Positions 11,031-21,718 of a stretch of 64,000 bases of DNA are shown here, piece after piece. The stretch is from NCBI GenBank assembly GCA_009767595.1, contig VSDK01003873.1, forward strand, positions 1 to 64,000, written 5' to 3'. The DNA comes from Symbiodinium kawagutii. Taxonomy: Eukaryota; Sar; Dinophyceae; Suessiales; Symbiodiniaceae. Under the pieces are notes generated by a model, which did no database searches, had not been told where the DNA came from, and worked only from the letters and a program-made list of their open reading frames with translations. The translations under genes and the position numbers were made by a program. Numbering within the stretch: the stretch's first letter is position 1; every line of letters starts with the position of its first letter.

Positions 11031-11496
11031 ATATTCATTGAAATCACATGTTCCTACCGGCTAGCGCATGTCGTGCGCATACGAAAACATGGTTGCTTTG
11101 TGGAGCTTAAATGAGCGTCTAGCGACGTATATCATGCATACGCGTACGAAGGATGTGATGTATGATACAAGGACAACTGTATCGCGTATCTGAGATGCAT
11201 ATTGTATCCCTATTCTGCATGAGTGCACAATCTAGTCATACAAAGGTGAACAGAGGAACCCATCCTGTAAGATCATGTGTACATATCATACATTCAAACA
11301 ATTCATGATATATCGTATCAAATCGTATAAATAGGTCATGTAGCATCATGTAGCATATTTTTCAATAGTTCATCCATTTAAACACATGATAAATAAACAT
11401 AATTTGTCATCATAAAATAAGCAGTTCAGACGTCGCATATGCAAATAGATGATTTTTGATATACAAAATCCATCTCCTGATGCCATAAATCGCAAC

Positions 11497-11553
11497 CTGG
11501 CCTTGTGACTTGGAGGCTACAAAGGCCGAATGAGCTTCATCAGTGATCTGCAC
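11497..11553 (-). CDS. small internal exon, unknown protein
   Basis: Minus strand: acceptor CCGCCGGGCAG, exactly 19 codons (VQITDEAHSAFVASKSQGQ, phase 0-0), donor CAG|GTTGCG. It is one of several micro-exons of 48-66 bases. The frame stays open upstream (STAPFSTAGQ), so an earlier acceptor is possible. Family not recognised. Confidence 0.5.
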
Positions 11554-11621
11554 CTGCCCGGCGGTGGAGAATGGTGCCGTGGATGATGAGATATGGTGGT
11601 TTCTTAAACCCTCAAAATGGG

Positions 11622-11730
11622 TGGTTTATGGATGGTTTATGGATGGTTTATGGATGGTTTATGGATGGTTTATGGATGGTTTATGGATCGTTTATGGATG
11701 GTTTATGGATGGTTTATGGATGGTTTATGG
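11622..11730. repeat. 11-base tandem repeat
   Basis: GGTTTATGGAT about ten times, nearly perfect. Because 11 is not a multiple of 3 it opens all three frames and gives spurious W/M/D/G-rich ORFs. Confidence 0.95.
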
Positions 11731-11827
11731 CTAGCAATGGTTACTAAAAAGGGGATAATAAGCAATAATAGGGGATACACCAACTATAATAGTTGGCTAA
11801 TTACCAGAAATGATGAATAAACGGTGA

Positions 11828-11862
11828 TTTGGGGGTACCCCAATTTTGAGAAACACTCATAT
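11828..11862. mobile_element. family A right half
   Basis: GATTTGGGGGTACCCCAATT followed by TTGAGAAACACTC, a solo 3' half of the element. Confidence 0.5.
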
Positions 11863-12410
11863 GATGAGTGGTTGTAGCTAGTGCTTGATTAGTCATGTTT
11901 TACAAAGTCATGCTCTATGTTTCATCATGCCAATCCTGCCTAGTAATGGTGAATGACCGTTCATACCGGTCAACCATAGGGGATACTCACAATACGGAGA
12001 GGTAGTGAGGCCGTCGGTTGCGCCCTGGTAATCGAACACAACTGGCTGAAAATCTGCGATTAATCAACGGAGGTTACCGAGAATTGACAGCCCAGTCCTT
12101 AATGTGGTTGCTACCCAGGCTGCAACCCACTTACCAAGTTTGAAGAAGCAACGAGGAATGTATAACAGTACACTGTATAACAATCATTGGACAATAATCA
12201 ACCCACAGACCCCACACATTAATAATATCATTGGATATCAACATATACATCAACCATAGATCAACTGGTTGGTTCATGTTGGTTCTCAGCAACCAACTGG
12301 TATTAGAACTCCAACTCTTTGTACGATGTAGGTATACAACACCCATGAAACCGTTGTTGACTGGTCAAACCATTATTGACACAATTTGACAAACCATGAT
12401 TGACTGGCAC

Positions 12411-12536
12411 CATCTTCGCCCAAAAATCTTATCCATCCGGGCATCCTGGGAAGCGGTACTCGCCTCCACAGAGTTGGGCTCCTGAAAGTCCAAGAGGAGC
12501 AGTGAGAGGTACTTCTCCAAAGAAGCGGCCAAGTAC
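12411..12536 (-). CDS. internal exon, unknown protein
   Basis: Minus strand: acceptor GTTCCCCAG, 126 bases, donor GATG|GTGCCA. The favoured frame (third-position GC near 70 percent) reads YLAASLEKYLSLLLLDFQEP then NSVEASTASQDARMDKIFG: a leucine-rich helix followed by a polar segment. A second frame is open (VLGRFFGEVPLTAPLGLSGA) but ends at a stop inside the island. Family not recognised. Confidence 0.6.
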
Positions 12537-12599
12537 CTGGGGAACAGCAGGGGATGGTGGGAGTTAATGATACCTGGGGAACTTCCAAAAGCAAGGGAT

Positions 12600-13640
12600 G
12601 GTTCATGATGGTTGCATGGTGATCAATAGTAGCAAATAACACGTGAATAGTGACTACGGATGGGGATTAAGGGATGGTGATTCATAGATGATGGTTATTG
12701 ATAGTGATCAAGGATGGTGATCAACACATTTCACTGGGTCGGTTTGTGACTACATTGGGATGTTTCGGGGAACGCGGAAATCATTGGGGAAATTTTTGGA
12801 GATGGTTGACGGATGTTGATGCTTTGCTGATGATGGATGGCCAAATGTATAGTTAGATGGTGGTTCGTCTGGATACTGTACCTCTTCAGCAAAAATGACA
12901 AGTGTTTTTTTCAAAAGACAACATTGGTTGATTGCGAATGAATGGACAAATTAGGGTCAAATGAGATTTTTATAATGACATCCAATGGTGGTTTCACATC
13001 ATGAACCATCATTTAACCATCAACGATCACACATCATTGCAGGCGGGTCAACTATCAACTAACCGTCAGTCACCATGTACATGTACAGGCCACAATCCAT
13101 TTGACCATCTGCTGATTTTTGTTAAACGACGAACCCACAACGTTCTGTAGATCTATTAGATCTAAGGGATAATCGCCAAAACTAAATCAATTACAGTAAC
13201 CATAAGTTTTTTCATCGGGGGGCACCCAATTGGAAGGCAACCATGCCTTTTGGAGGATGGCCCCCTTGTTAGTCAATTATTTGCCCAGGGTTGGCAATAA
13301 TCATCTACAATATGTTTGTTTAGCCATGATTTAGCAGATTTTAGCAGCATTTTGCAGATTTCACCGTCAATAATGTTTGTTGATCATTGTTGATGATGGT
13401 TGATGGTTAATAGGAATGACAAGTAAAACGATAATCATAATTAATTACTCAGCATTTTTTCACCATCACTGACTGCAATTTTGCCAGGATCATGGTTGAT
13501 AGAAGTCAACCACCTAGTTAATTGACGGATTACGTAGGCAACCGGCTGCCTAGCCGATGTGGAACTGCCTTCGAAATGCACATGTTTGTTTCTGTCAGTG
13601 CTTCTGTGATTCACAGATTTAGCTTCCAGCGGTCATGCTT
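12600..13640. other. intron-like interval
   Basis: ATGGTGAT/TGATGG dialect, with a GGGGGGCACCCAATTGGAAG piece near 13217 that may be a decayed inverted-repeat element. No exon-like island. Confidence 0.45.
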
Positions 13641-13742
13641 GTCAGTTGTTTTTTTGTAAATTGTCAAAAGCGCCATTGCCACAAATCATGCGAACATCAA
13701 GTTTTCGGTTTCATCATGCGGCATACGTTTGTTTTGGTCAGT

Positions 13743-14110
13743 TCACTGCCACAGGAATTTTGCCACTTCTTTGGCCAGGTCTTTGTTCATGGCACCCATA
13801 TTCTTATGCGAGGCATATGCCCGTTCCCACACGGGCAGCTGTGGATTGGCTTTGCCATCATCCTTTTTCTGCTGCAAGGGCACAGGGTGAAACATCTTTA
13901 AATGTTTCCAAGTGGCATCCAAAGCCTGAGTTCGAGCAATTTTCATGCCTCCCTTGGCTTTGGGCCGCACCGTCTTGGTGTACTCATGTTTCTTGTGCGA
14001 CACTTGCTTCAGGTGAACTTTCTTTGGCTTCAATTTTTTCATATTTTTTCCACTGCTGTCGGGTATGCTTTGCATCCTTCTGTTGACAAATAGGATTCGT
14101 TGGCAATTCT
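13743..14110 (-). CDS. transposase C-terminal fragment (ISXO2/IS1595-like)
   Basis: An open minus-strand frame runs from just after a stop at 14110 to the stop at 13743 (first ATG at 14075). Near its start is a very basic stretch, KKLKPKKVHLKQVSHKKHEY, then ARTQALDATWKHLKMF, and it ends KDLAKEVAKFLWQ. The order 'VSHKKHEY ... TQALDATWKHLK ... NPQL' matches the C-terminal part of ISXO2-like DDE transposases, where VNHS-x-EY and HTQxIDxxWxxLK occur. Known in the family: the catalytic acidic residues lie upstream. Seen here: the frame is cut at a stop before that region, so this is a remnant. It resembles the fragment at 50791-50990. The plus strand also has a long frame (13646-14086), but that looks like its shadow. 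Confidence 0.5.
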
Positions 14111-14111
14111 C

Positions 14112-14330
14112 TTACTTGAGCGAGCCAGAAGTTTCTACTTCCCGAATCGACACCGTGGGCGGACGACCTCTGGCAGGGGCAATTCTTTGATCAGCAGAGC
14201 TCCCGTATGTCTGTGCAGCAAGCCCAAGACTCGCATGTACACTTGAAAGCAGGGCCACATGGTCTTCTTTGTGCTGGACCAAAACACAAACAACGAAACC
14301 TTCTGATCCGAGGGAAGAGGAATTCAACAT
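14112..14330 (-). CDS. open frame upstream of transposase fragment
   Basis: A 72-codon minus frame begins MLNSSSLGSEGFVV and contains SVHASLGLAAQTYGSSADQR. It lies immediately upstream of the transposase fragment in another frame. It could be an eroded piece of the same element or an unrelated exon. There are no family signatures. Confidence 0.25.
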   Translation of the reverse strand: MLNSSSLGSEGFVVCVLVQHKEDHVALLSSVHASLGLAAQTYGSSADQRIAPARGRPPTVSIREVETSGSLK

Positions 14331-14419
14331 GGATGTTCACCAACCTAACGTGAACAGAAACCTACTCTAGCTCATGCGGTCAAGACCAAAGGGACATGAA
14401 TAACATCAACAGAACCAAC

Positions 14420-14526
14420 CCTGACGTAGCATCAACTTCACGAAGCAAGTGCAAGCGAACGTTGACATGACCCCACCCACCCCACAAGCAACCTGACATA
14501 GCATCAACTTCACGAAGCAAGTGCAA
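14420..14526. repeat. direct repeat with TGACGTAGCATC
   Basis: Two copies (about 14420-14454 and 14491-14526) of CTGACGTAGCATCAACTTCA continuing CGAAGCAAGTGCAA. The TGACGTAGCAT core is the same as the unit of the 51 kb tandem array. Confidence 0.8.
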
Positions 14527-14639
14527 CAACAAGCCTGAACTCTCAAAAATGAAGAACGTTTCACGGCGGAAAACCAGCCGGCCCCATTCACTACCGAACT
14601 AATAAACTAACAACAGCGACAACAACAGCAACACCAGCA

Positions 14640-14850
14640 ACACAGCAACACTGCCACCACCACCACCACCACCACCACCACCACCACCACCAACAATAAC
14701 GACAACAACAACAACAACAACGACAACAACGACAACAACAACAAGAATACAAAAAATAATAAGAAGAGGCAACAAAAACACAGAAGAAGAAGAAGAAGAA
14801 GACGAAGAAGAAGAAGAAGAAGCAGAAGCAGAAGCAGAAGAAGAAGAACG
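14640..14850. repeat. adjacent triplet microsatellites
   Basis: (CCA)n of about 13 units from 14653, then (CAA/CGA)n to about 14750, then (GAA)n from 14784 to about 14848. Open frames here encode only homopolymers and are not genes. Confidence 0.95.
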
Positions 14851-14867
14851 ACCATAAGAACAATAAA

Positions 14868-15232
14868 ATGGGGGTGGCCTGGCGTTGGGTGGGGCATGTT
14901 AACGTCAACCTCCAACTGCCAACATCAAAGATGCCACGGTGGTAATGGCTTTCACCTGCAAACACCAAAGATGCCATGGTGGTGATGGGGTATGCTGGGG
15001 TGGGGTGGGGCATGTTAACCTCAAACATGCCATGGTGGTTATGGGGTAAGCTGGGGTGGGGTAGGACATCTTAACGGCCACTTCCAGCTGTAAGCGCTAT
15101 GGATGCTATGGTGGTGATGGGATGGGCTGGGGTGGGGTGAGGCAGGTCAATGTCTACCTTCAATTGCAAAAAGCATAGATGCTATGGTGATGATGATGGG
15201 GCGGGCTGGGGTGGGCTGGGGTGGGAAGCTTC
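14868..15232. repeat. degenerate G-rich tandem repeat, about 80 bases
   Basis: Four to five copies of a unit containing GCTGGGGTGGGGTGGGGCAT, then TTAACNTCNAC, then AAAGATGCCATGGTGGTGAT. Several consecutive GGGG tracts occur. Confidence 0.75.
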
Positions 15233-15612
15233 ATTAAGAACAGGAAAGATTCATTGAGCAGAGTATGTAGTCTGGCAGCACAGTGAATTGCATATAAAAG
15301 AGTCAACCCATGAGTTTATCTGATGGGACCAGGCATCTAGCCAACGACACAAAACCCAGTCCCAAACAACCACAATTCTGAGTTGGATGCAACCATAAAT
15401 TCTACAAGGTGGGGTTAAGGTTCCATACCTATGCTGTAAGATGGCCCCAAACCTACAAGATTGGCTTCCTAGGCCATACAAGTTATAAGTTGGTGAAGAT
15501 TCACCGTTTGACCATAGCTTTATCATTCATCACAACTGGCAGCTGCCCTAGTTATGTTCACCAAGGAATCGCTAGGGACTAGGGTGCCCACCTTGAAAGC
15601 AGCCCCTCACCC

Positions 15613-15613
<1 letters not shown>

Positions 15614-15673
<60 letters not shown>

Positions 15674-15722
15674 CCACCCACCGGCTACTACACCAAACAA
15701 CAACAACAACAACAACAACAAC
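15614..15722. repeat. CAA trinucleotide arrays
   Basis: (CAA)n of about 19 units at 15616-15673 and about 10 units at 15693-15722. Confidence 0.95.
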
Positions 15723-15733
15723 CCTAACCACAG

Positions 15734-15825
15734 GCTACTCCAGCGCCATCGCCGGCAAGAGACTTCTTCAACTCGTTGAAGACTTCCTGCGGTTGCCAAC
15801 TTCGACCATCCAGCCGTTGATCCGG
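15734..15825 (+). CDS. exon, strand ambiguous
   Basis: The plus strand gives acceptor CTAACCACAG, then 30 codons reading YSSAIAGKRLLQLVEDFLRL and PTSTIQPLIR, donor CGG|GTATTG, with third-position GC near 70 percent. The minus strand over 15739-15842 is equally open (acceptor CACCACAG, peptide QYPDQRLDGRSWQPQEVFNE then LKKSLAGDGAG, donor GGA|GTAGCC) and would fit the prevailing gene direction. An exon is likely; the strand is not settled. Confidence 0.45.
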
Positions 15826-15899
15826 GTATTGAAAACACATGGCTGTGGTGAACTGGTGGTTCAATCATGTTTAATAGTAATGTTTACTTCATAGGTGTT

Positions 15900-16580
15900 T
15901 AGTTCATAGGAAAGGTATTTTCTAAAACCAACTATGATCGTGCACACTAGTAGCTCACCCTGGAGAAATACGCGCTAGTCAGTTCATCACATATTAACTG
16001 GTGGTTTTATAGTAGCGATTAATTGGTGAGCTACTACCAATATGGCAACTAATCTAACAGGTGAGCTACTGTTTGGCTAGTTAGTATTGATTCATACGTG
16101 CTAGCTAGGAATGATTAAGAATGGCTGGTTAGGTACTGGTTCCATAATGCTTAATGATGAATCATAATAATGCCAAATTAGAATAGCTAAAAGCTAACAC
16201 TATTTTATCCATAACACAGATAAATTATCTATTTATCTATGGCTATGATTGAAATGGTGATGCTTCAAAACTCATGACCAGCACAGGTTGATAATACGGG
16301 ATGCTGAACAACAAGCTTGGATATACAAACCATGTGGCGAACTGGGTCAAGCCGTCACCCATCCAAAAAATGGGTAGTATACATCCATGGACCTCAGGGC
16401 TATGGACCCTGGATCAAGACTTGGTTCCCATGAACATCGGACTAGTCATCATTTCGCAGAATGGTGGGAAAACCGACCTGGGAACCCCCTATAATTGGTG
16501 GTTAAAACAAGGGTTTCCTGTGGATTGTCCCATCAACCATCAACCGACCCAGTGATCATTTCAATATTCCCCTGCCATTT
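15900..16580. other. intron-like interval
   Basis: AT-rich with TGGTTAGTAGCTAC-like words. A CCCCCTATAATTGGTGG piece near 16485 may be a solo element end. No exon-like island. Confidence 0.4.
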
Positions 16581-16680
16581 GGTGGTTTCTCAAAATAGGG
16601 GTACCCCTAAATCATCCATGTGTAGTCATTTAGTAGCACTAAACCAACCATTTCAGGGGTCCCATATTTTGAACAAAACA
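16581..16680. mobile_element. family A foldback element
   Basis: GGTGGTTTCTCAAAATAGGG with GTACCCC, then AAATCATCCA, a loop with CTAAACCAACCATTTCAGGGG, and a decayed right end CATATTTTGAACAAAAC. Confidence 0.75.
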
Positions 16681-17026
16681 AACATTTCGTTGGGATAGCT
16701 GCACACGTATAGCCGCATGTTTTGCATCATTACGCATCTTGCTCACAATGCGTCTATGCGGGGTGATCGTGGCGGGGCTGTCGGGGTTCCTGACTAATTA
16801 ATGACTAGACATTGCAATCAAATTTGTCTGGTCATTAATTCGAATAATGTGTTTAACTAGACATTAATTGGTGATCAATTTGAAGACATTCGAATCATGA
16901 TTTGTCTTCAAATGTCTTCGCTATCGTGTCTCGCCTTCTCAACCAGCTTCTTCACCATGGTCAACAACCGTCAACGCAGAACCATCTGAGGATCAAGTGG
17001 TTGATGATAAGCTCAAATGCTTTAAC

Positions 17027-17073
17027 AGGTTTCAACCAGCTTTCAACCAGCTTTCAACCAGCTCTCAACCAGG
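17027..17073. repeat. 11-base tandem repeat
   Basis: TTTCAACCAGC repeated about four times. Confidence 0.85.
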
Positions 17074-17165
17074 TTTCAAGCAATTTTGAGCTCAATGAAA
17101 CCAAAGAAATTGGTTAGTGGCCATCATCAATCAGGTCAATTTCAACCAGCTTGTCATCTCAAAAC

Positions 17166-17354
17166 ATCGCAATTCGGCCGCTGCCTTGAGCAGGCGGCGC
17201 TTGCAGCCGTGCCCCCGCCGCACCTTGCTGCAGGAGCCGAAGACTTTCTTCTCTCTGCCCTTGGAGCCGGACAACCAAAGACAAATCTCCTGGGCGAAAC
17301 CGTTGCGGCGCTGGAGGATTTGTTCAGTTGCAATCTGCTTGTAGTACGCAATCA
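17166..17354 (-). CDS. internal exon, basic Cys-containing protein
   Basis: Minus strand: acceptor GATTAACAG, 189 bases (symmetrical phase), donor CGAT|GTTTTG. The peptide includes IAYYKQIATEQILQRRNGFA, EICLWLSGSKGREKKVFGSC, and SKVRRGHGCKRRLLKAAAEL. An internal alternative donor AAG|GTGCGG at 17224 resembles the one used at 2783. The run is strongly basic in its second half. High GC and clean splice borders make it one of the best exons in the window. Family not recognised. Confidence 0.7.
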
Positions 17355-17569
17355 CTGTTAATCACAGCCAAGGTGATCAGCGACTGCTCTCCAACCATTG
17401 TCAATCATAGCCATGAGTACTAAAATCCCCGGAATGGTTATAGCCATGAGTACTATCACCATGATGGCCGTTATAACCATTCCATGAACTCAAATCACAC
17501 TGGTGAACCAGCAATCTCTACAGTGTCGGCCAAAGTGAGCCTGTTGTGATCATGGCCTTAGTGACGCAT

Positions 17570-17910
17570 GGGACATGGTGGTTTCTTGAATTGGGAAAGT
17601 TAAATATATTTAACTGAGGCCATTTAACTAACTAACTAACAATTGGATATTTAACTAACAGATATTTAACTAACTAACAAATATTCAACACCAAAGTTGA
17701 TCACAAAACAGATATTTAACTAACTAACAATTGGAGGGTTTCTCGAATTAAGCAATGCAATTGGGATAATTTATTACGTGATTCTTTAAACAGGAGGGTT
17801 CTTAAGCCATTTGGAATCACAAAAAGATGGTCGGTTTATTAATCTATATTACTGTGAGATTACTATGGGATGAGTTGGTGGTACTTCCACTTTAAGAAAC
17901 CACCATTTAG
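17570..17910. other. intron with decayed element pieces and AACTAACTAAC repeats
   Basis: GGTGGTTTCTTGAATTGGGA at 17578 and AAGAAACCACCATT near 17900 could be ends of a disrupted family A element. Between them TTTAACTAACTAAC recurs four times. Confidence 0.4.
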
Positions 17911-18137
17911 GTCATCTTCTGTTGGCAAGCTTTGAAATTAAGTAAAAGCTGCTCAACCAAATAATGTTAATGCAGGTATCCCTTATGAGTTCAGAGGGTA
18001 AACTTGTATCTCATCAGGGGTGCCTGGGTTAACATGATCTTCCATAGCACACTGGGATATATCCCTTATATCGCATGAAAAAACACAGCAGCTGCGGTGT
18101 ATCTTTGTTGGGTTGTGTTCCTGGATTGAGATCAAAA

Positions 18138-18238
18138 GGTGGTTTCTCAAAGTAGGGGTACCCCAAAATCATCCATTATCATTCATTTACAGTGATAAAC
18201 CAACCATTTTGAGGGGTCCCCTATTTCAAGAAACCCTC
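18138..18238. mobile_element. family A foldback element, well preserved
   Basis: GGTGGTTTCTCAAAGTAGGG, GTACCCC, AAAATCATCCA, a loop with ACAGTGATAAACCAACCATT, then GGGGTCCCCTATTTCAAGAA ACCCTC. The outer 25 bases pair with each other. This is a good reference copy for the family. Confidence 0.85.
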
Positions 18239-18299
18239 AAAAGAACCTTCGCAATCCAGGATTGATCAATTAAGAATTGGGAGATTTGACCACAAGTAC

Positions 18300-18380
18300 C
18301 GTAGCCCCTGATCTGGCACTACAAAGTTCGCCAGTGCTTCCTCTGCTCACGAGGTGACAGTCCTCTTTCAAGACGGTCAA
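18300..18380 (-). CDS. internal exon, unknown protein
   Basis: Minus strand: acceptor TTCACCGTCAG, exactly 27 codons (phase 0-0) reading LTVLKEDCHLVSRGSTGELC then SARSGAT, donor ACG|GTACTT. Well-defined borders on both sides. Family not recognised. Confidence 0.65.
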
Positions 18381-18787
18381 CTGACGGTGAACTGCATGAT
18401 TGATCATACGGACCAAACAAGAGCTGCTGTCTTGTCGTTGTCGGTCTCACTGCTGTGCTCAGAAGTCAACACCAAAACAGCAACGAGTTGTAGTTGTTGA
18501 TTGTGAATTCTCTGGCTATTGCTACTGCCGAAGTAGTTGTGAATCCGCTACTCAACCAGAGAATTCACAAGTGTCAATTGGTGGATTAATGACTTTTAGT
18601 TGTTCTTAATTATAAATGTCTAGATATAGTTGTTAATTGTCAATTGTGTTATTCTTGTTATGCTAACTTTATTTGATTCTAACTGCTATGTTCTGATTCT
18701 TGCGGATCACCAGACTTTTGGAGGAGGCTGCAATGATCATTGGCAAATTTCAAGGGAGCGTTGGAGCTACCACTAGCTTGCATATGT

Positions 18788-18894
18788 GATGCTTTCTCAG
18801 AATAAGGGTGCCCCCAAATCATCCAGTTTATCAATCATGTACAGTAATAAACCAACCAAGTTGGGGCGTATCCTATGGCTTGAGAAACACCCAC
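18788..18894. mobile_element. family A foldback element
   Basis: GATGCTTTCTCAGAATAAGG, GTGCCCCCAAATCATCCAG, a loop with CAGTAATAAACCAACCAAG, then CCTATGGCTTGAGAAACACC. The right end shows the GGCTTGAGAAAC variant seen in several copies. Confidence 0.8.
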
Positions 18895-19014
18895 ATAGGT
18901 AGCTACTCAACCATCTGTGCTGGTCATTATTCCCCGTTGTTAATGGATATTTCATAACACCTATAAATTCCATGAGTCCAACAGTTCAACAGTTGTCCAA
19001 CTAGCGAAGCCCAC

Positions 19015-19086
19015 ATCTTTTGCACTGCTTCTGACTGTGCCCACCCTTCTGTTGTGGCGAGGACGGCGTGGCGTTGACCCCGGCAG
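19015..19086 (-). CDS. internal exon, unknown protein
   Basis: Minus strand: acceptor AATCCCTTCAG, 72 bases, donor AGAT|GTGGGC. The frame with 76 percent GC third positions reads AGVNATPSSPQQKGGHSQKQ then CKRCG. The C-x-x-C at the end could begin a zinc-binding site, but only half is visible. Another frame is also open. Family not recognised. Confidence 0.5.
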
Positions 19087-19125
19087 CTGAAGGGATTACC
19101 CCGGTGGAAGTTTCATAGTTCAGGA

Positions 19126-19473
19126 ATGCATGTGAAATCAACGATCAGAATTTCTCGTGGTTCAAATCGTGGTGAAGCATTGTTACAGGTTGAATCCTCT
19201 CAGAACCTTGGATGTTCCGTTGAGATTCGTTGGATTTTTCAAAGATATCCCTGCCATCTGCCCAAAAAACGACTGACAAACATCGTGTGCAGGCAGTGTT
19301 GGACTGCGTCCAATCTGGTGGATCCACACAGCCGAACACGATGTCTTGGTGCACAGAACTGTCGGCATGACGCTTAGGTTTCCTTTCTTTGGATGTATGT
19401 GGTTTTCCAGGGACCTCCGAGGTTGTTCCCTTGGCTGTGGGTCAAAACCCCGTACCCCTGGTTCCCCTATCAT
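19126..19473. other. open frames on both strands, coding uncertain
   Basis: A plus frame (19126-19377) contains RGEALLQVESSQNLGCSVEI and ends at a stop; a minus frame (19183-19473) contains PTVLCTKTSCSAVWIHQIGR. Neither has clear splice borders. It may be a decayed exon. Confidence 0.25.
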
Positions 19474-19954
19474 TAACCATTGTTTCCCTTATTATTGTTG
19501 GTTATTATCCACCATTGTTGGTTGGTCAATATTGACCCATAGCCACTTGGCTAACAAGTTTGGATTTTGGTGGATTATCGTAGAGGCAACTTGCTCATGT
19601 CCGCGTCTTGGGAGCTCCAATCGACCAAGGTTCAGAGTATGCATGGAATCCCTAACAATTCATGGCAGCTGAGAGGAACATTGTGAAAAGGCTGCATGTT
19701 ACACTCGCAAATCAGTCCTTGGTTTGTTATTTGTGGGAGCTACCATTGGAACTCATGTTTGGAATTGTTGATTACTAGCCCATGTTGCAAGAAACAAATT
19801 GTAAGTGCAGGTATGTATTACCGCTCCGCATGTTAGTTCTCGTAGCTAATATGAACCATTATTTCCTGGAGCCTAATTGACCCTCATTCGGAGGTTTTAA
19901 CCCAGACAATTAGGGCTTCACCATCCGAAACAAGGGTCATTTGGGTTCCCGGCA

Positions 19955-20302
19955 TTGACCATGCAACACCATGACCTGTCATTAACGACTATTAGCCACT
20001 ACAAATTGATCATCTTCGATTTCCGGGGGCCCACAACTTCTCCAGCGTGGGGGGGGTACTTTCTCGACCAGCCAGCTACCGCCATCTGCACTCGGTTTCA
20101 AGCTTACGCAGAAGCACCTGAAGATTTGGAGCTGTCCTCAGATTGTCCTCATACTTTCAATGGCAAGTCCCCGTGCTTTTTGTTGGTGGTGCACCTACGG
20201 GGATGCCCAGGATGCAAAACAAGGTGTTCTATTCCAAACAACTGGGGCTGTTACCAATGTCCTGTTCTTAATCATGATAAGCATGGAGAGATCCAACCAT
20301 GA
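19955..20302 (+). CDS. possible plus-strand exon, unknown
   Basis: A 115-codon frame whose middle is richer in GC reads RGPTTSPAWGGYFLDQPATA and LRGCPGCKTRCSIPNNWGCY, with three CxxC-like pairs near the end, followed by a stop. No acceptor stands out and the first 25 codons are AT-rich intron-like sequence. No family recognised. Confidence 0.3.
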   Translation: MTMQHHDLSLTTISHYKLIIFDFRGPTTSPAWGGYFLDQPATAICTRFQAYAEAPEDLELSSDCPHTFNGKSPCFLLVVHLRGCPGCKTRCSIPNNWGCYQCPVLNHDKHGEIQP

Positions 20303-20309
20303 ATACTTG

Positions 20310-21484
20310 GCGCTCCTTCATTGAGCAGATAGCATCGCCCTTCACAGTAGCTTGTCACACGAAATCCAGTGAGTACTTTCCATACTAAGTTCATTCATTC
20401 CTCAAGGGGTTGGATAATCCCCCGCGAAAAGTAACATAATACTGACCATAGCTGAATGCCAACCCATGACTAATAAACCCCCGATTAAGAAACCTATGGA
20501 ATTTATTCGTTAATTGGGGGTTAACATATGTTAACATTACATAGCATGATCGTAGTACATATGCAGCAAAAAGGCTACAGTAGCAAATTCCTGGGCGAAT
20601 CCCTGAATGGCAGCACACTTACGCCCAAACACCTCAGTTCCCCCTATCCGAGCAGCATCGGAACCCCGAAGGAACAGACTACATCTCAGAAATCCCACCA
20701 TACATGCTGAACCAGAGACCCGTATTGATGCACCAGCTTCAAATTAAAGTCTTAGCACGGGTGATTTCATTGCCACTATGGGCGGTTGATTCAAATCTCT
20801 CGCGATCACCATCCAAGCCGTGCCCATATCTTTACTAAAGAACCATCAGCTATTTGAGCCTCACCTGGATCTAAACCCACATTTCTCCATCATTAAACAT
20901 TGCAAGGTGGGCCCTCAGCAGCTGCAAGCTGGATCACAACCCCTATGTCTGGTAGAAATCACCCTAGCGAAGTTAGTCATAAACCAACTATAGCCAACTT
21001 ATAGCCTTAAAGCGCGCTGGGGGACCTACCTTGCCAAACCCAGTTGCACTACCAATCATGATCTGACGAATGGCAAACCAAGCTTGGCTCAGCAAACCCT
21101 CAACGACATACACTGGTCCTAAGCATCACGCACCGTTGTCCACCACAACTGACTCATTTGTGAAGCATCAACAACCATCATGGTTCACCGCGATCAACCA
21201 GTTTATGAACCAGCTTATCAATCATGATTAAGCAGCTTGATCACCAGCTTATGAACCATTTGACCAGCTTGATAACCAGCTTATGAACCATTTGACCAGC
21301 TTAATAACCGGCTCATGAACCAACCAGCTTGATAACCAACTTATCAATAAAACCGGCTTCTGATTACACCATCGTCAAAGCCTCATGGCTTCACCCAGCC
21401 CACAGCTCTAGGGCTCCAACGCATTGACCTTGGAGCAGTGACCGCCATTGACCCAGCAGTGATGATTACGTTTGTAGGACATAA
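20310..21484. other. intron-like interval with degenerate AACCAGCTT repeats
   Basis: From 21170 to 21350 AACCAGCTTATGAACCATTT GACC-like words recur with 20-35 base spacing. No exon-like island before 21380. A weak GC-rich patch lies at 21380-21470. Confidence 0.45.
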
Positions 21485-21587
21485 GGGGTTTCTCAAGCCA
21501 TAGGGGACCCCAAAAATGGTTGGTTTATTGCTATAAATGACTATTGATGGATGATTTAGGGGTACCCCTATGACTTGAGAAACCACC
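21485..21587. mobile_element. family A foldback element, inverted orientation
   Basis: GGGGTTTCTCAAGCCATAGG, GGACCCC, AAAAATGGTTGGTTTATTGC, then GGATGATTTAGGGGTACCCC and TATGACTTGAGAAACCACC. Relative to the 18138 copy the loop is reverse-complemented. Confidence 0.85.
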
Positions 21588-21595
21588 AATAAGGA

Positions 21596-21605
21596 NNNNN
21601 NNNNN
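21596..21605. other. assembly gap of 10 N
   Basis: Ten N characters directly after a family A element. The true gap length is unknown, since 10 is a placeholder size. Confidence 1.
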
Positions 21606-21707
21606 TTCCCTACATCTCAAGGGGTTCACCAAGGCTCGCCGATGATCTTTGAAGATTTTGAGAAGGAACTGAAGCACCAAACATCGTTGATGGCCATGGG
21701 GCAGTAG
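21606..21707 (+). CDS. exon truncated by the gap, strand uncertain
   Basis: From the gap edge the plus strand is open to a TAG at 21705-21707, reading TSQGVHQGSPMIFEDFEKEL then KHQTSLMAMGQ. It looks like a terminal exon. On the minus strand a frame reading LPHGHQRCLVLQFLLKIFKD is also open. GC content is above the flanks. The missing gap sequence prevents a decision. Confidence 0.35.
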   Translation, partial: FPTSQGVHQGSPMIFEDFEKELKHQTSLMAMGQ

Positions 21708-21718
21708 TGATGTTGGTG

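Noticed and set aside
11543-11820. Plus frames with repeated YGWFMDGLW
   Set aside because: Read-through of the 11-base GGTTTATGGAT repeat.
14591-15028. 145-codon and shorter minus frames rich in Trp, Cys, Val or Leu
   Set aside because: They are translations of (CCA)n, (CAA)n and (GAA)n arrays and have no other coding support.
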